Shown in pieces: positions 32,890 to 45,180 of a stretch of 64,000 nt of DNA. Positions within the stretch are counted from its first letter, which is position 1. Every line of letters begins with the position of its first letter. The stretch is from Apoda limacodes. Taxonomy: Eukaryota > Arthropoda > Insecta > Lepidoptera > Limacodidae. The stretch covers positions 14,705,092-14,769,091 of the forward strand of contig OX291554.1 in NCBI GenBank assembly GCA_946406115.1, in the 5' to 3' direction. The notes under the pieces were generated by a model. That model made no database searches. It was not told where the DNA came from and was given only the letters and a program-made list of their open reading frames with translations. The position numbers and the translations under genes were made by a program.

Positions 32890-34077
32890 AACACTTTTTC
32901 TATCATGTTGTCTACCAGGTCAATGTACCTGCATTGCCGTCACGTCACACTGTCTCGCGCCTACCGTTATTGCCGATTGATCAGCCGTTTACGGGGCTCG
33001 TTTGAGCTCATCACTTCACTGTTCCTCATAATGCAATGCTACCGCCGACAACGTCGCTACTAAACTGAATTTAAATAGCACCTCGTTATTTTATTTTTTA
33101 CTATCTACGAAATATAATTTGAGTTAAATTATAAAGCAAGAAGCTTGGTAATTTTTTTTGGCTAGTTTGTTAACAGACTGAAGCATGTTATATTTAGATT
33201 AATTTAACATTTTAAAATTTAACTATTTTTAAATTATAAATACGATCTGCAGTCAATCGTTAGTTATAGTAAATTTGGTTTATTGACTAGTTTTCAGTAC
33301 GACTGCCAAGTTATAAATCTGCTTGAATTAAATTGACAGTAGAAAATCGCTAGTGTTCTGAGAATTTATCTCTTAGTCAAGCAAGACTTACAGAGTTTTT
33401 ACAAATGCCGCGAGGTTAACCGGAACTAGCTCACACGTAGGTAATATGTGGAGCGACGAGTTGCGACCCCGATGAGATGTGAAAAGATGTCAACGCGAAT
33501 CCCGTTGTGACGGACGCTATTACCGCCTACCTCACCATGCGCGTAGAAAATCCGACCCCAGCATAAAGATGTCGCGTGTTGATAACGCTAGATGGACACT
33601 TGACAATACCGCCTTTTCGCATTTCACATTTTTATCTCCCATTCGAATCGAGAGCTTACCGCGAATATCCAATTATGTTCTCACAGATCCCGTCTGCGAT
33701 CATATTATAAACTCGGATTGTCTTGACGACTTTGCATGCAAGGTGGCGAGCTACGCTAGATGCGACTGTCGTCGCTGGTTTTTAAATGACCGTCGTTACA
33801 AGAACGCGCATAACTTTAGACTACTTTTACGAACCAGAATAATTCTACGTTACGTTCATTTTTAATGTGAGACCACTACCGTTAACTTTCTTGCTTGATA
33901 CGTATCAGAGCACGGGATTTCATATTCGTCTGAAAGCTTATGATGCAGGTGACGTTTAGAGTAATGTAGGCTTTCTCTGCACCACACGCAATTTACGTTC
34001 GCCACATACGCACGTGTGGTCGCTAATCTTTCTTTATAATTAAGGTGCACGTTTAGATCGTCACTGACATACATTTC
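32890..34077. other. Non-coding DNA with a GC-richer segment carrying a 128-codon ORF
   Basis: At 33479-33865 the plus strand is open for 128 codons (GTG start) in DNA that is GC-richer than its neighbours. The product is basic with scattered cysteines and matches no family that I know; there is no ATG at its head and no splice context. It may be chance, a conserved non-coding island or an exon piece. Confidence 0.3.
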
Positions 34078-34857
34078 TCAATACAAACAGGACATCAAGC
34101 ATAAATGTATTTAAGCTAAAAAAAAAGAATTTGAGTAGCTAAGGTGTATGTCTTGTTCCAACTCATAAAAACTATAGTTTTTTAATTAGAATTAAATAAA
34201 ATCTACCTTTCTCATAATTTTCTTAGTATACTTTTTGTATTGGGCTAGGGAGAAATCTAATTTCTTATAATATTTTCTTTACCATTGGGGCTGTAAAATA
34301 ATATTCATTAATACTTAGCTCAAAATGTTTTGAATTCATCAAGCCGATATTTCTTATACCATCTATTATGTTTGACGTTTTATCGTTAAATTCACGGCAA
34401 AAGTTACATAATTCACAGTGAGCTGTCTAAACAATGATAAAATAAATAGACTTCAAAGCTTTACATTTCTTCATACGAGCAGGACGTCAGGCATAAATCA
34501 TTAAAGCTAAATGAGAAGAATTTAAGTAGCTAAGGTTTATGCCTGGTTCCATATCTCAAAGACTTTATAGTACAATTTAAATTTGAACTCAATATAATGC
34601 ACCTTTTCCTAGATTTTTTTTTATTGATCTATGCAGAATCTAATTTATCGAGTTTTCTGCATTTATGGAACTACAGAGTACTATTTATTATTGCTCAATG
34701 CAGAATGTTTTGAATTAATTAGGGATTATTTCTGAAATTATCTATCTTTTAACGTTCTATCGTTAAAATCACAGTAAAAGTTACATAAGTCACAGTGACA
34801 TGCTCGAACGAACAAGGATAAAATAAATAGCTGAGAAAGCTTTAGAAATTGTGCTAG
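34078..34857. repeat. Old tandem duplication, about 392-base unit
   Basis: Copy 1 (about 34078-34469) and copy 2 (about 34470-34857) share AGGACRTCAGGCATAAAT, AGCTAAGGT.TATG.CTTGTTCC, AATGTTTTGAATT, TATCGTTAAA and GTTACATAA.TCACAGTGA, then GATAAAATAAATAG. They are clearly diverged, with indels. Confidence 0.75.
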
Positions 34858-37214
34858 CTTTGACAACGATAAGGCTAATAGTTTTAATGATCAGACGCGT
34901 GCCGCGACGCGGGTGGTCCGCACTCGATATTTATCCTGCACTAATTGCGCTCGCACTAATGTCACGTCCACTTTCCTCCTGACCTCGCATTTCACTAACA
35001 CATTGGCAATCAACAAAATGATTACTTGAAATTACTTCACCTGTCAGGTTAGCTTCACGTTCATAATTTTCAAAATTACTGCCTTTACAGAAACTTGCAG
35101 TAATAATAAGCCTTTGCGAAAAATCGTTGTTTACTTTTCGAAGCTATGTTTAACCTAATCGAAAACATTAGGTTCGTATGAAACCGGTAATGTTATTCGT
35201 GAAGATATCTGAAGATATGGCCAATGATGGTATAAAACAAGATCTAGATCCATCAGAACTGAGTGTCTGAGTTTGCTCGCTATTACGTTTTGTATTGAGA
35301 GGGTTAAAGGTAAAACTTTATCTGTAGGTGAATCTTTATACGGGATGATTGCTAGCCCATAACAATTAAAGCCTATAGCTGAGATAGTGACCGCCTTTTG
35401 CTTGTTCTATAGTTTGGTACAACAATTGCTTCCCGATACCATTCACCGTGCCTCGGGGTGGATGTTGTTCAGACGTTTCCTGTATTACTACTGGTCGTAT
35501 CGCTCTAAACTTATCTTGATTCTGAATCTATGCTAAATTAACATAAAATCTATTTATATTTGAATTGTTTCTTGATTGTTGCAATACCAACAGGAAGCCT
35601 CTAGTCGGGAATGATAACTAACTTTGATTGAATGCAATTGAACGTAGTTTATATAATAAGGTTGTGTATTTACTCCATAGTTTTTTTTATGTAAATTACT
35701 TTATTGTCTTTACTTAATTACATACAAAGTAACTGTTACGTTTTGATTATTATTATCTGTAATTCAGTGATACTTTTATTAGTTTTAAATTAAATATTTT
35801 TAAACAAATCCCAATTAAATAAATGCATAAAATTAATTTCGTAGACCATAACAATTAACTGAAACATATTGTAATACTTGTTACGACAACGCGTAGTAAT
35901 GATATAATCAAGAACGCGAGATGTTAGCACTCAACAGCAGCGGCACAAAGATATTGCGATAAGATTATCTGCACAACAAGGAGCGTTTATATTTATAATC
36001 TAATTAGCTTCTATTTTTTTAAGACATTACTTTTGAATAGACATTGAATGAAACATAATAATTTTATTATAATATATATAATAAACTTAGCTTATAAAAA
36101 TGTCTTATTCAAATTATCAAAGCAAAAGGTACACCTGAATCGCGCAATAATTAATTATATGGATCGAAATGATCATTAAATAGGTAATTATTTTTAACTT
36201 GATGAGCATGATGAGTTAATTTGTGAAGCTGTCAGCCTAATTTTATTATAGCCTTTTTTGCTTTTTCATTACGAAAACGTGTGTGGTGTAGATACAATTC
36301 AATTATTAACTTGCGAAACGGTAAAAAATAACAGGACAAAATTACGTACTAACCGGTTCATCGAATTCAAAATCGAGATGTGGTTTGACCCGTTTTACAA
36401 TAAAATTAAAAGACTTGATGGATCGTGGTCTTGGAGAGTTTCTTGGATGTCAGTCAGCTCAAGAATTTGTTCGACATGTAATTCGATGCATCAAATTAAT
36501 AAAAGGGTTAATAATTGTAATTCCCTTTTACCTTAATTTGATTTGACGATGTTAACAGAGCAACCATTTTACGAACATAGTTATTAATAGATTGTTATTC
36601 GTTACAAGTATAATGATTGGTGTTTTAACAAACTTATAATTTACTGTCTATGCATCAATTTAAGGCAATCTTCATTAGTTTCATATTTCGTTCGTGCAGC
36701 GGTGTATATATTCTTGTTTCGTAATGTGCCTTCAATTTTGGTAATGGTTGCTGTATTTTAATGACATACACGCTTAGTTACCCAGCAGTTTTCGTTCTGA
36801 TTCCTACCTATTAGTAGATAGTGTAACTGTTTTTCTTTCGTGTTTGCACTTCGTTGATTTGAGGTTCATTATATCAGAGAGTAATATATTTTTCATCGTT
36901 TAAATCCTATAGTTAAAAATGCTAAATATTATCTGATAGTATGAAGAGATTTGTAACTGCAGGCGGTTGTGAAAAATTTTAGATTGTTAGTAAGTTTTTC
37001 AACATTAGAACGGTAAATTATTTTCCGCGCTACTCTAATTTAATAATGAGTGAAATAATGGATCCTTGTGCAGTGCTATGTCAGGCGGGAGTGTGTTATT
37101 TTCCTTACATTTGCACTAAGTGCTTCCTCCAAGTCTAATAAGACATAATGATGTGTTGTTTCTGAAGATTTACGAATTCCGATCGCAAGCAAGCAAGTTC
37201 GAGAGGTAACTGAC
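34858..37214. other. AT-rich non-coding DNA
   Basis: No supported gene. The 92-codon ORF at 36258-36536 has no recognisable domain. A minus-strand open reading from about 37254 down to 37076 is discussed with the exon candidate at 37215-37254. Confidence 0.35.
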
Positions 37215-37254
37215 CTGTAAGCTGGCACAACCGCTACCTCCGGCGCTGCCCGCC
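37215..37254 (-). other. Candidate 40-base minus-strand exon (UTR or coding)
   Basis: Preceded on the minus strand by TTTTTCTTTTGTTTACAG, a strong acceptor, and followed by CTTACAG|GTCAGT, a good donor. The exon is GC-rich with no ATG, so it could be a 5' UTR exon of the PAN/ZP gene. An alternative donor AAT|GTAAGG at 37109 would give a 146-base exon that is open in one frame. No homology known; unproven. Confidence 0.25.
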
Positions 37255-37921
37255 CTGTAAACAAAAGAAAAATACATGTTAATTATGTAGTTTACGCTTG
37301 ACTGTCGTTAATTATAACACACTAAATTATAGGTAGTTGCCTATATAATCATAGCTGGTGGGAATTCTATAGCATGCTTATATTTGCGGTTCCCTCATTC
37401 AGGAATCGATTCCTGTTACTTCCCCATATTAGTTAGTAATCACAGGTCATTGAGTCTTGAGAATTTACTAGTATTTGAAAATGAATGCCTCTCATTTCCA
37501 TTTGCTTATAGATTTGTTTAATTTCATATATTCTATTAGGTTTACTTTGGTATTGTCTACACCAAGATATATGTACAGTACAAAATACAAAATGTTTTTT
37601 GCTTGTAAATGTCGGTAATACCTACCTTTTGGCCAAGTCATCAGTGGAATTGGCGTTTACTAAATTAATAACACTGATTATACTAATTACAACATAAAAG
37701 AACGCAATCAATAATATATATCAGCGGTTCATTGTCCAGTATAGTCAAGAACAACATTGAAACCTGGTAACAGTGTGATGGTAATGTTTTAAGGTTCCGT
37801 TCGTCCGCATAAAAACCCTTATAGGTTATAGTTTAACTTGTGTGTAGTTTTTCAATCTATTACACCCAATTTGCTCCGAATTTACTAGACCGATAAAACT
37901 TGATAAAACTTGGTTCTCATA

Positions 37922-38122
37922 TACACGAGTGTAGATAGTGATTCTAATATATACTACTGAGCACAGATAGAGATTTAAAGGTAGGAGACCTAAAACATTT
38001 GCTCTTCAACAGCTTTCACCTCTACCATTGAGAAAAATTTTAGGTTTTAAGCAAGAAACACACTGAAGACAATAAAGTTTACTCCAATTCATCAATAATA
38101 CATAATAAAAAATAAACAATAA
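37922..38122. repeat. Direct repeat, copy 1
   Basis: It shares AGTGATTCTAATATAYACTA, CTGAGCACA, ATTTAAAGG, AAATTTTAGGTTTAAG and AAACACACTRAAGACAA with 40030-40233, in the same orientation, 2.1 kb apart. Copy 1 directly precedes the Penelope-like fragment. Confidence 0.65.
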
Positions 38123-38150
38123 ATTCTACCAGTTTTAAATATGTTTCTAT

Positions 38151-38534
38151 TTGTTCGTAACGTTTCAAATTTATCTGATCCAAAAATCAGCTATAGCGGA
38201 ACATCTGATTAACTCAAATATTAACCACTGGACTGAGCTCCACCAGCCTAAGGTTTTGTCCACCGATCGCCAATATTACCGGAGACTGGTATGCGAAGCA
38301 ATTGAAATAGAAAAGCATAAGAACTTCAATCGTGAGGATGGATACAAACTGTCGCCTGCATGGAATCCAGTCATAGGGAAATACAGCTCTCAAGTTTTAT
38401 CAACTAACGCACCCGAGGACTCCGTTAGTGTTGTGTGTAGTGACTTTAACAAGTATAAAGACGAAGTGAGGGTAGTTCAACAGGATACCTCCACTCGAAG
38501 CCGGAGACGCTGCGCACCGCCAGTCTACCCGTGA
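38151..38534 (+). pseudogene. Penelope-like retroelement fragment: C-terminal GIY-YIG endonuclease region
   Basis: The ORF carries KSAIAEHLIN, then a Trp, then YYRRLVCEAIEIEKHKNFNR and EDGYKLSPAWNPVI. This pattern (KSAIAEH...REAIEI.KH..NFNREDGY.LS..W) is the end of the GIY-YIG nuclease region of Penelope-like elements, including the catalytic-side Glu of EAIEI. About 64 conserved residues are present (38184-38375) with an open tail to a stop at 38532-38534. No reverse transcriptase and no GIY or YIG motif lies upstream, so it is a 5'-truncated dead copy. The start at 38151 (TTG) is arbitrary. Confidence 0.75.
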
Positions 38535-40029
38535 CCAAGCTGGTGTAACCGGCTGGGTTACACGTCGTGAAAAAGGTATTTTGCCAAATAACGACGCGTT
38601 TCATCCCGTTATATTTTTAAAATAAATAAATGAATTTTGAATATGGTCAAAAATTATAATAAAAAGGTTTGCTTTTGTTGTTTTTTGAAAGAATAATCAC
38701 TAAAGCTGGGTAGCATAAGGATAAAAAGTTTTAAAATAATAGTAAACGTTGAGTATATAATATAAAGAAGAAGTTGAATAAAAATGCTTTATTACCAAAT
38801 AGCCTTACACTTGGAAGTATGCACTAATAAGTAATTATATTTTATTTGTAGCTACATCTTTTTATTAGTTACTATTAATACTTTTAGTGATCGTTGCTAT
38901 AATTATATGCTGTCAACTGTTAATTTTGACACTGCACTGTGAAATAAACTGTTAACCACATCGGGCGTCGCCATCACCGGACTGTTTAGTTATCTATAAA
39001 TTTATCTCATCTCGCTGTTAAAGCAATCGAACCTATTTACATAGCGGTGGACTAAAACTGTTCCTCGTTAAGAACAAAGATAACAAAAAATTATAATAGG
39101 ATCAACTTAAAATACGGTAACCAGTTAGAATAAAAAAACAGATTACGAAAGCAAAAAAATCTGATTAGTCCGCGTCTTTTTGCATCTGATGGTTGTCAGT
39201 ACCGTACGTCTACCTTTCTTATCTTTTACTGAGCCAATTTTCTCAATCACTTCCATTAATCAAATCACGACACCTTAGTTGTTCATACTTCATTGGACAT
39301 CATTGCCATCTTCACTTATTATCCCACGGCTGAGTTCGTCGAACGTTTTGTATGGAAGGTTACCGATCCCACAGTAGCAAATTACAATGTAAAGTAACTA
39401 GGTACTGATTCATTTAATTACTGTTTCGTAGTGTCATTTTGATTAATATTGTTAAATATATTGACCTCATGTCAAATCTATAAATTCATGTTTAAGAAAA
39501 GTTTTACTATAAATTGTCGTGGTCTGAAGTTATCAAAATTTTATATAGGTAGCAAGATCTATAAGTTTCAAGGCAGCATCTTTTTACCAACCACTTCAAT
39601 CCTGCATGACAATGAACACGACATGTGGTAAACCCATGGCCGCAAATTTGCCTCTAATGCGATGTAAAGTGGTTTTATGTTTGTTCCATAATTCGTTACA
39701 CCATCACCTTTAGGGTGTAATAAGTGGTAAAAAGACCAGGGCCATAATAATAGGTATACCCCAGTTCTTCACGATTTATAAGAAGTCAAGATAAGACTGG
39801 GCTGGGTAGTCACTAAAAAAAGATTTTTCGTCATAATTACAAAACTATGTTAAAGCTTAACTACATAAATTACGTATGTGTCCAATTTTGGATCTATAAT
39901 TCTTATTATTTCATTTTGTGGTTTTGGGTGTTGAGATTTTTTTAAATTTTAAATATGGCTACGATAATAGTTATTCGTTCAACGACTGAGCAAAGTTGTT
40001 TTAGGGGTAGTTAATAGTCCAGAATTTAA
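38535..40029. other. AT-rich non-coding DNA with a SINE-tail-like piece at about 39680-39830
   Basis: GGTATACCCCAGTTCTTCAC and GATTTATAAGAAGTCAAG near 39754-39790 resemble the end of the element at 22.2-22.5 kb. Otherwise nothing recognised. Confidence 0.4.
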
Positions 40030-40233
40030 TCACGAGTGTTGCAAGTGATTCTAATATACACTACTGAGCACAATAAGGATTTAAAGGCCTCCTGCCAAAA
40101 AAATTGGCTCTCGTGTGACAACAACAACTTTTCACATCTACCAAAAATTTTAGGTTTAAGGCAAAAAACACACTAAAGACAATTTGTTTATTTCAATTTA
40201 CAAATACTTAAAAATAAAAAATAGTAATAAAAA
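40030..40233. repeat. Direct repeat, copy 2
   Basis: Second copy of 37922-38122 with several indels. Preceded by AATTTAATCACGAGTGTTGC, shared in part with copy 1. Confidence 0.65.
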
Positions 40234-41951
40234 GTTAAGAGTAAATTTGCTTCAATTCTGCAGGATTAATGCCAACATATTTTATATACGAACTAAATCA
40301 CTTTGTATCTTGGAGAAAAATCTACATTTCTGAATAAAAAAACTAACCTTTTCGTAGAGGTTAGTATGTTTTTATTATGAAAAGAAACAGTTATTCAAGT
40401 TCGTATGTATTACATAATACTAAATTGCCATTAATAGGTGGTATTCTTTACAGTTCACTAGTTCTTAACCCTAACAGCAACGGGATCGAGAAAATCGGCT
40501 AAGAGCAGCGCGTTTTGTCTCAATTAGTTTGACGCACAAATTGAAGCATTGGCGCATAGCAGGTGTTAGGTAATGCGTGGACGTTGTGCAGGCGGCCACC
40601 CGACACTATGCAGTCACGCCACCCATGTTTCAATCCTTCAACGTTAAGCTCTATAGACAATTGGAGGATATTCTCACGTTATTCCACAAAATGGTGTACT
40701 CCGGTCGTTGTTACAATAAGCTATTTCAATTTACCAAAATATAAGTTCATGTCGTATTGTTAGTGACATTAATGTTTTTAAAATATATTTTAGTGTATTT
40801 TTTGTATATTTTTAATTAATTTATGATTTAATGGCCGTTTTTCGCATCAAATTCTATTTTATTCCGACGCATTAAGACTAAAACGCAAAACGATAATTAA
40901 TTGGAAATAATTCGCATTTGGACTAATTCGTATAAGAACCAATTTGCAAACAGACCGCTTTGCTTGCCCGTGAAAAAACGATATTAACATTGAAAAACAC
41001 TGACATTGACAACAGAATAATCTGGTTTGTGGCATAGGGTGCGTTCACTGCTTCAATGCGATTAATGCCCATAATCCAGCCAAGTCAAAACGACAAATTC
41101 TGCATGTCACATTCTACAAATCTTGGCTCATTTCCTTTGGTTGGATTTTTGACATTAAGCGCATAACGTACATTTTGTCGGTCAACAAAACGCCACTATA
41201 GTTTAAAAATGGACTCGCGAGATTCACACATAATGAAGCGATAAATTAAAAAAAAGATGGGAATTTCCATCTGCCGCTGTAAGTACATTGTAAGTATTTT
41301 TAAAAACACAATGTAAATAAATTATTTGCGCTTTTCTGAATCAAAAACACTTTATTTGAGTTTTATAAACTGGATGTTTAGGCCGATTTTAACGCCGAAA
41401 GAAGTAAAATCGCATTTCGGATATCGCGCGACAATATTGAAGCTATATCTCAAAACCTAAACGAGTGGAGCCACCAACCAGCGGTAGTGGCATATTTTAC
41501 AATTTAGGTTATTTCATCTTTATTTTTATTGTTTGAAGTTCAATTTAATTGTGTAATTTGCCAGAAAAATAATAATGACACTCATGTATTCACTTTCACC
41601 ATTATCCTTTACAACTTTTCGAAGAAGAGTATTCAGGTCAACAACCTGTAAATATTGACTCATCTCGCTGAGGCATGCGCCTAAATACATACGACGCTTT
41701 TTTTCACATTTGTCTATTGAGAATTCTTTTGTCGGAAAATCTATTCATAATATTCAATAGAATACTTTTAAACATTTGTTAATGTTCTGTACTGGAAATT
41801 GCCTCAACACAATCACATGATATTTGTTGCCAAGGGAGTTTGGGTTCAGACTACCGGGGTTTTTAAAATTGCTGAAAGTACTTTTAGTTAAAATACTATA
41901 CTGTGATGAAATTAAGGACAATACTGGGCATGACTGTGTTATTTATTATGT
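40234..41951. other. AT-rich non-coding DNA
   Basis: No supported gene. A GC-richer patch at about 40480-40640 overlaps a short ORF without family features. Confidence 0.4.
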
Positions 41952-42228
41952 ACTAGCTTTTGCCAGCGGCACAACCCACCCTAAATTTGGTTATCGGCGT
42001 GGGATTCTTACGTCAACTCCTTAATTATACTAATAAAGTTTGCTATAGCTTTATCTGTAGTTTGTTTAAGCTCTGTTATAGTTATTCCTGCGAGAAATTT
42101 TGAATTTTTCGGGATAAAAAAATAACTATCCCATGTTTCGTTAAAATCGATTAAACAGTAAAAGCGTGAAGAGGCAACAGACAGACAGACCGATAGAGTT
42201 ATTTTCGCATTTATAATATTAGTATGGA
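41952..42228 (-). mobile_element. TAATATTATAAATGC-type element (reverse orientation)
   Basis: Read on the minus strand it starts TACTAATATTATAAATGCGA, passes GTCTGTCTGTTGCCTCTTCA and CGCTTTTACTG, and ends AACCAAATTTAGGGTGGGTT, then GGCAAAAGCTAGTA. It matches 23966-24305 and 58664-58945. The short ORF at 41824-42024 runs into it and is not a gene. Confidence 0.7.
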
Positions 42229-43596
42229 TATTATTATTATATCAGTTTATTATTATAACAATAATAAAAATTAATATAAGTAAGTAAATTAATATAAATA
42301 AGACAGCACGAGTATTTCACAATTCAGAGAACAACGTCTTTAAATTAAAAGAAATTTATGTCCTTTTGATGTTCTATCTCTGGCTTCCTTATAATACTTC
42401 CCACGCGTAACAACCGACATAAATATAGTCGCCACTCAGCCTGTGCAGCACTCGCTGGCTGTCACTGAAAACCGATAAATTGATAGATAGATGCCCATAC
42501 CCATAAACTGTACCGCCTCCCACCCTGTGAATACCGTCCGTCAAATACCGGAATTATTCGAACAAATCTCGTTCTTAACAATAGAGAAATAAACCATGTT
42601 CTATTTTCCACCCCCGCTGAATTCTGTGACAAATCATCAATTTTGCGCTTAACTTTATTCGTTGCGAATTCTAGTTCTTGTCATTATTGTACATCTTTTC
42701 TTTTTATATGAGTCGAAATGAAGAATGAAGAATGTCAAAATTTTAGCAATGACCGGGAATTCACTCACCGCTGTGGCTATACGGTCGTTTGAACTAATTT
42801 TTTGACTACGTGACACCACGTGCCTTGTACCGCTTCACTCTTGTACTATTGAAAAATTTCACAGCGATGGAAAACGTGATTTTGTCTCGAGCTACAACAA
42901 TTCAAAAGTTCACGAACCGATTATGGCGTGATGGCAATCGGTAACAACGAATTAGGGAGCATAATAGTCAACCGTTTAGTAGCAAATAAATAAACTAAAA
43001 TAATTTACAAAAATTTAAATTTCTTGGATTTAAATTCACCTTTTTTTTCTCCAGTTCTAAAATATTTTATTTAGTAAGTACTGAATTCAGGTATAAAACC
43101 GGACCGAGGTAACTCTGCAACGAATTCAATAAGAAGTTTTACATCGTAATTCGACGTGTATCTAACTGTACTAATTTACCTTAGCAATAGAAATACGGCA
43201 TTAAACAAAATGAGTAACAAAAAATACACAAATTGCCAGTACTGCTAACTGTCGCAACCACAGACCGTGAAACCCGATTCAGGATAGATACACTGGTATT
43301 GAATACCGGAACTGACAAGTTACCGAAATGTTACTTTGGAATAATTTTGGGGATCTATAATGTGATTTTGTTCTCATTAAAATCTTTATTAATCGGCATA
43401 AGTACATAATAAAAATTATACAAAAAACATGACAATAAACATTTCATCGTTTTATAAAAGTTTGCACAGTAGTCCATCTTTTAATTTTTTTTTATATTAA
43501 TTCATTAACGAAGTAGAAAAGAATATATAAAAAAGCTTAATTTGACACAAATATTGGCAAAAGAAATCTGTATAAAATGTATATCTAAAACTTTTT
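42229..43596. other. AT-rich non-coding DNA
   Basis: No gene or clear repeat. GC-richer spots near 42400-42560 and 42760-42840. Confidence 0.4.
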
Positions 43597-43770
43597 ACCT
43601 TAAAAGAATACGATTCGCAGCGCCTCGCAGCGTGCTTCATACACATACAAAAAAATCCATTTTTGACACTTACAAATCAAACATTACAAAATTTTGAAGA
43701 CATGTTCTAGAAATAAATATCAGTGTGCTAGTTTTCTTTTAAATTTTATACTTTTAATCTTAATGATCTC
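43597..43770 (+). mobile_element. Partial copy of the 57.1 kb foldback element
   Basis: CCTTAAAAGAATACGATTCG, CAGCGCCTCGCAGCGTGCTT, then ACATGTTCTAGAAATAAATA and GTGCTAGTTTTCTTTTAAAT match, in order, the reverse complement of 57495 down to about 57330. Only one arm is recognisable. Confidence 0.6.
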
Positions 43771-44970
43771 AATTAAGATTTTGAGTTAGTAAAAACATTT
43801 TTTAGGATTTTGGAAAACCATTGACAATGATGACACGATTCTTATATCTTCTCTATAAGGATTCCTAAGAACCCAAAGTGTGTAACTGACGTTTTAGACC
43901 CCCTTAAATTAAAGCGATCGTTTAAACACACAATAGCTAGCTTATTGTCAGAGAAAACGTCAATGGTTGTCGCAAGGACAGTCTGGCGACTAGCTACCGA
44001 TGTGAACAAGGTTATGGGGCTCTAATTGACAGATCACAGTGGCGACGTACACCGTGACCGCTTTAGTCCAAGATAACTGTACAGTGCCGGCTGGCTGCCT
44101 CGCACCCATAAGGCGAATGCCGGGTGTCATCGTTTTCAACCTCATTGAACTGCTTTGTTCTATTTATTTTTAACCGATTTTAAAAAAAAGCGGTTCTTAA
44201 TTCGTTTGTGGGATTTTTTAATGTGTTTTCCGCCCGCGCTAAATTCGGTTTTGGGCGTGAAATTTCTACGGCAAGTCCCTTATTCAGATATAAAAAAATG
44301 CTATAGCTAAGATATAAAATAGCTGTAAGGTAAAGTTTGTCCACGAATTTGTTTAAGAATAGTAATTCAAACGAGACCTTTTGAGTTTTCCGATATGAAG
44401 AGTAACGTACTTCCCCGACCCCCTAACAATCTCTGTGTCATAAATCAGCTTAATTACGTTTTTCCGCATAGAAGTTAACCAATAACGAAAAAACAAACAG
44501 CCTTTACAAATATGCAGGCATTAATTTGAATATTAGCTGCGAATTCCTGCTCGCAAAGGAACTGTCAAAATAAAACAAAACTCATGAATAGACATAAGTT
44601 TGAGAAAGTGATTTTGAATGTAAATGAAGATATAGTATTCAGTATAACGCTTTACACTTTCTGTGTTCCATTTGTGTGTCTGTTGCTACGTGAAATCTTT
44701 TTGTGAAAACATTATTCACCATGAACGCGGTCCGTCGCGGCTCTCGTTCACTATTGTACTGTGACAGACATTACAATTCCGAGCGAATGTGGAAGTACAA
44801 AAGGACGGCTTTGTGCTCGCAATAAATATTTATGAGTTAATGCCTATTTTCTAAACACGTGGGCAGGTGGATACGCGCGTCACATCTTGTCTAATTGGAC
44901 GTCTGTTTTTATGAATCTATTTATTAAACAATGCAGAGATACCTTGCAATAAATAGACTATAATAGATAT
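43771..44970. other. Non-coding DNA with a short repeat fragment
   Basis: At about 44227-44290, CCGCCCGCGCTAAATTCGGT and GGCAAGTCCCTTATT are a reverse fragment of the TAATATTATAAATGC family. TTTTTAACCGATTTTAAAAA at 44166 resembles another lepidopteran repeat end. No gene. Confidence 0.45.
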
Positions 44971-45180
44971 TTATATACACACCACTTATCCCCGAAGGGG
45001 TGGTCAGAGATATTACTAACGTATGAGCTCGTAACATCCACGTTTCACCGATTTTATCCCGTCCCACGAACGTGTTAGGTGGTGAGCCTATCGCCGTGCC
45101 GGACACAAATCAAGGTCGTGATAACTTGTTGGCTGGCCCTACCGGGAATCGAACCCGGGACCTGCAACATGGCAGCCTAA
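44971..45180 (-). mobile_element. tRNA-derived SINE-like element (reverse orientation)
   Basis: On the minus strand it carries GCAGGTCCCGGGTTCGATTC, with CCGGGTTCGATTCCCGG forming a perfect T-arm hairpin and a Pol III B box. A body follows with CACCACCTAACACGTTCGTG, and the far end is CCCCTTCGGGGATAAGTGGT. The body end resembles 22.2 kb. No source tRNA identity can be read since the anticodon region is not intact. Confidence 0.65.

Noticed and set aside
36258..36536. 92-codon plus-strand ORF
   Set aside because: No recognisable domain, no ATG at its head, AT-rich codon use and no splice context.
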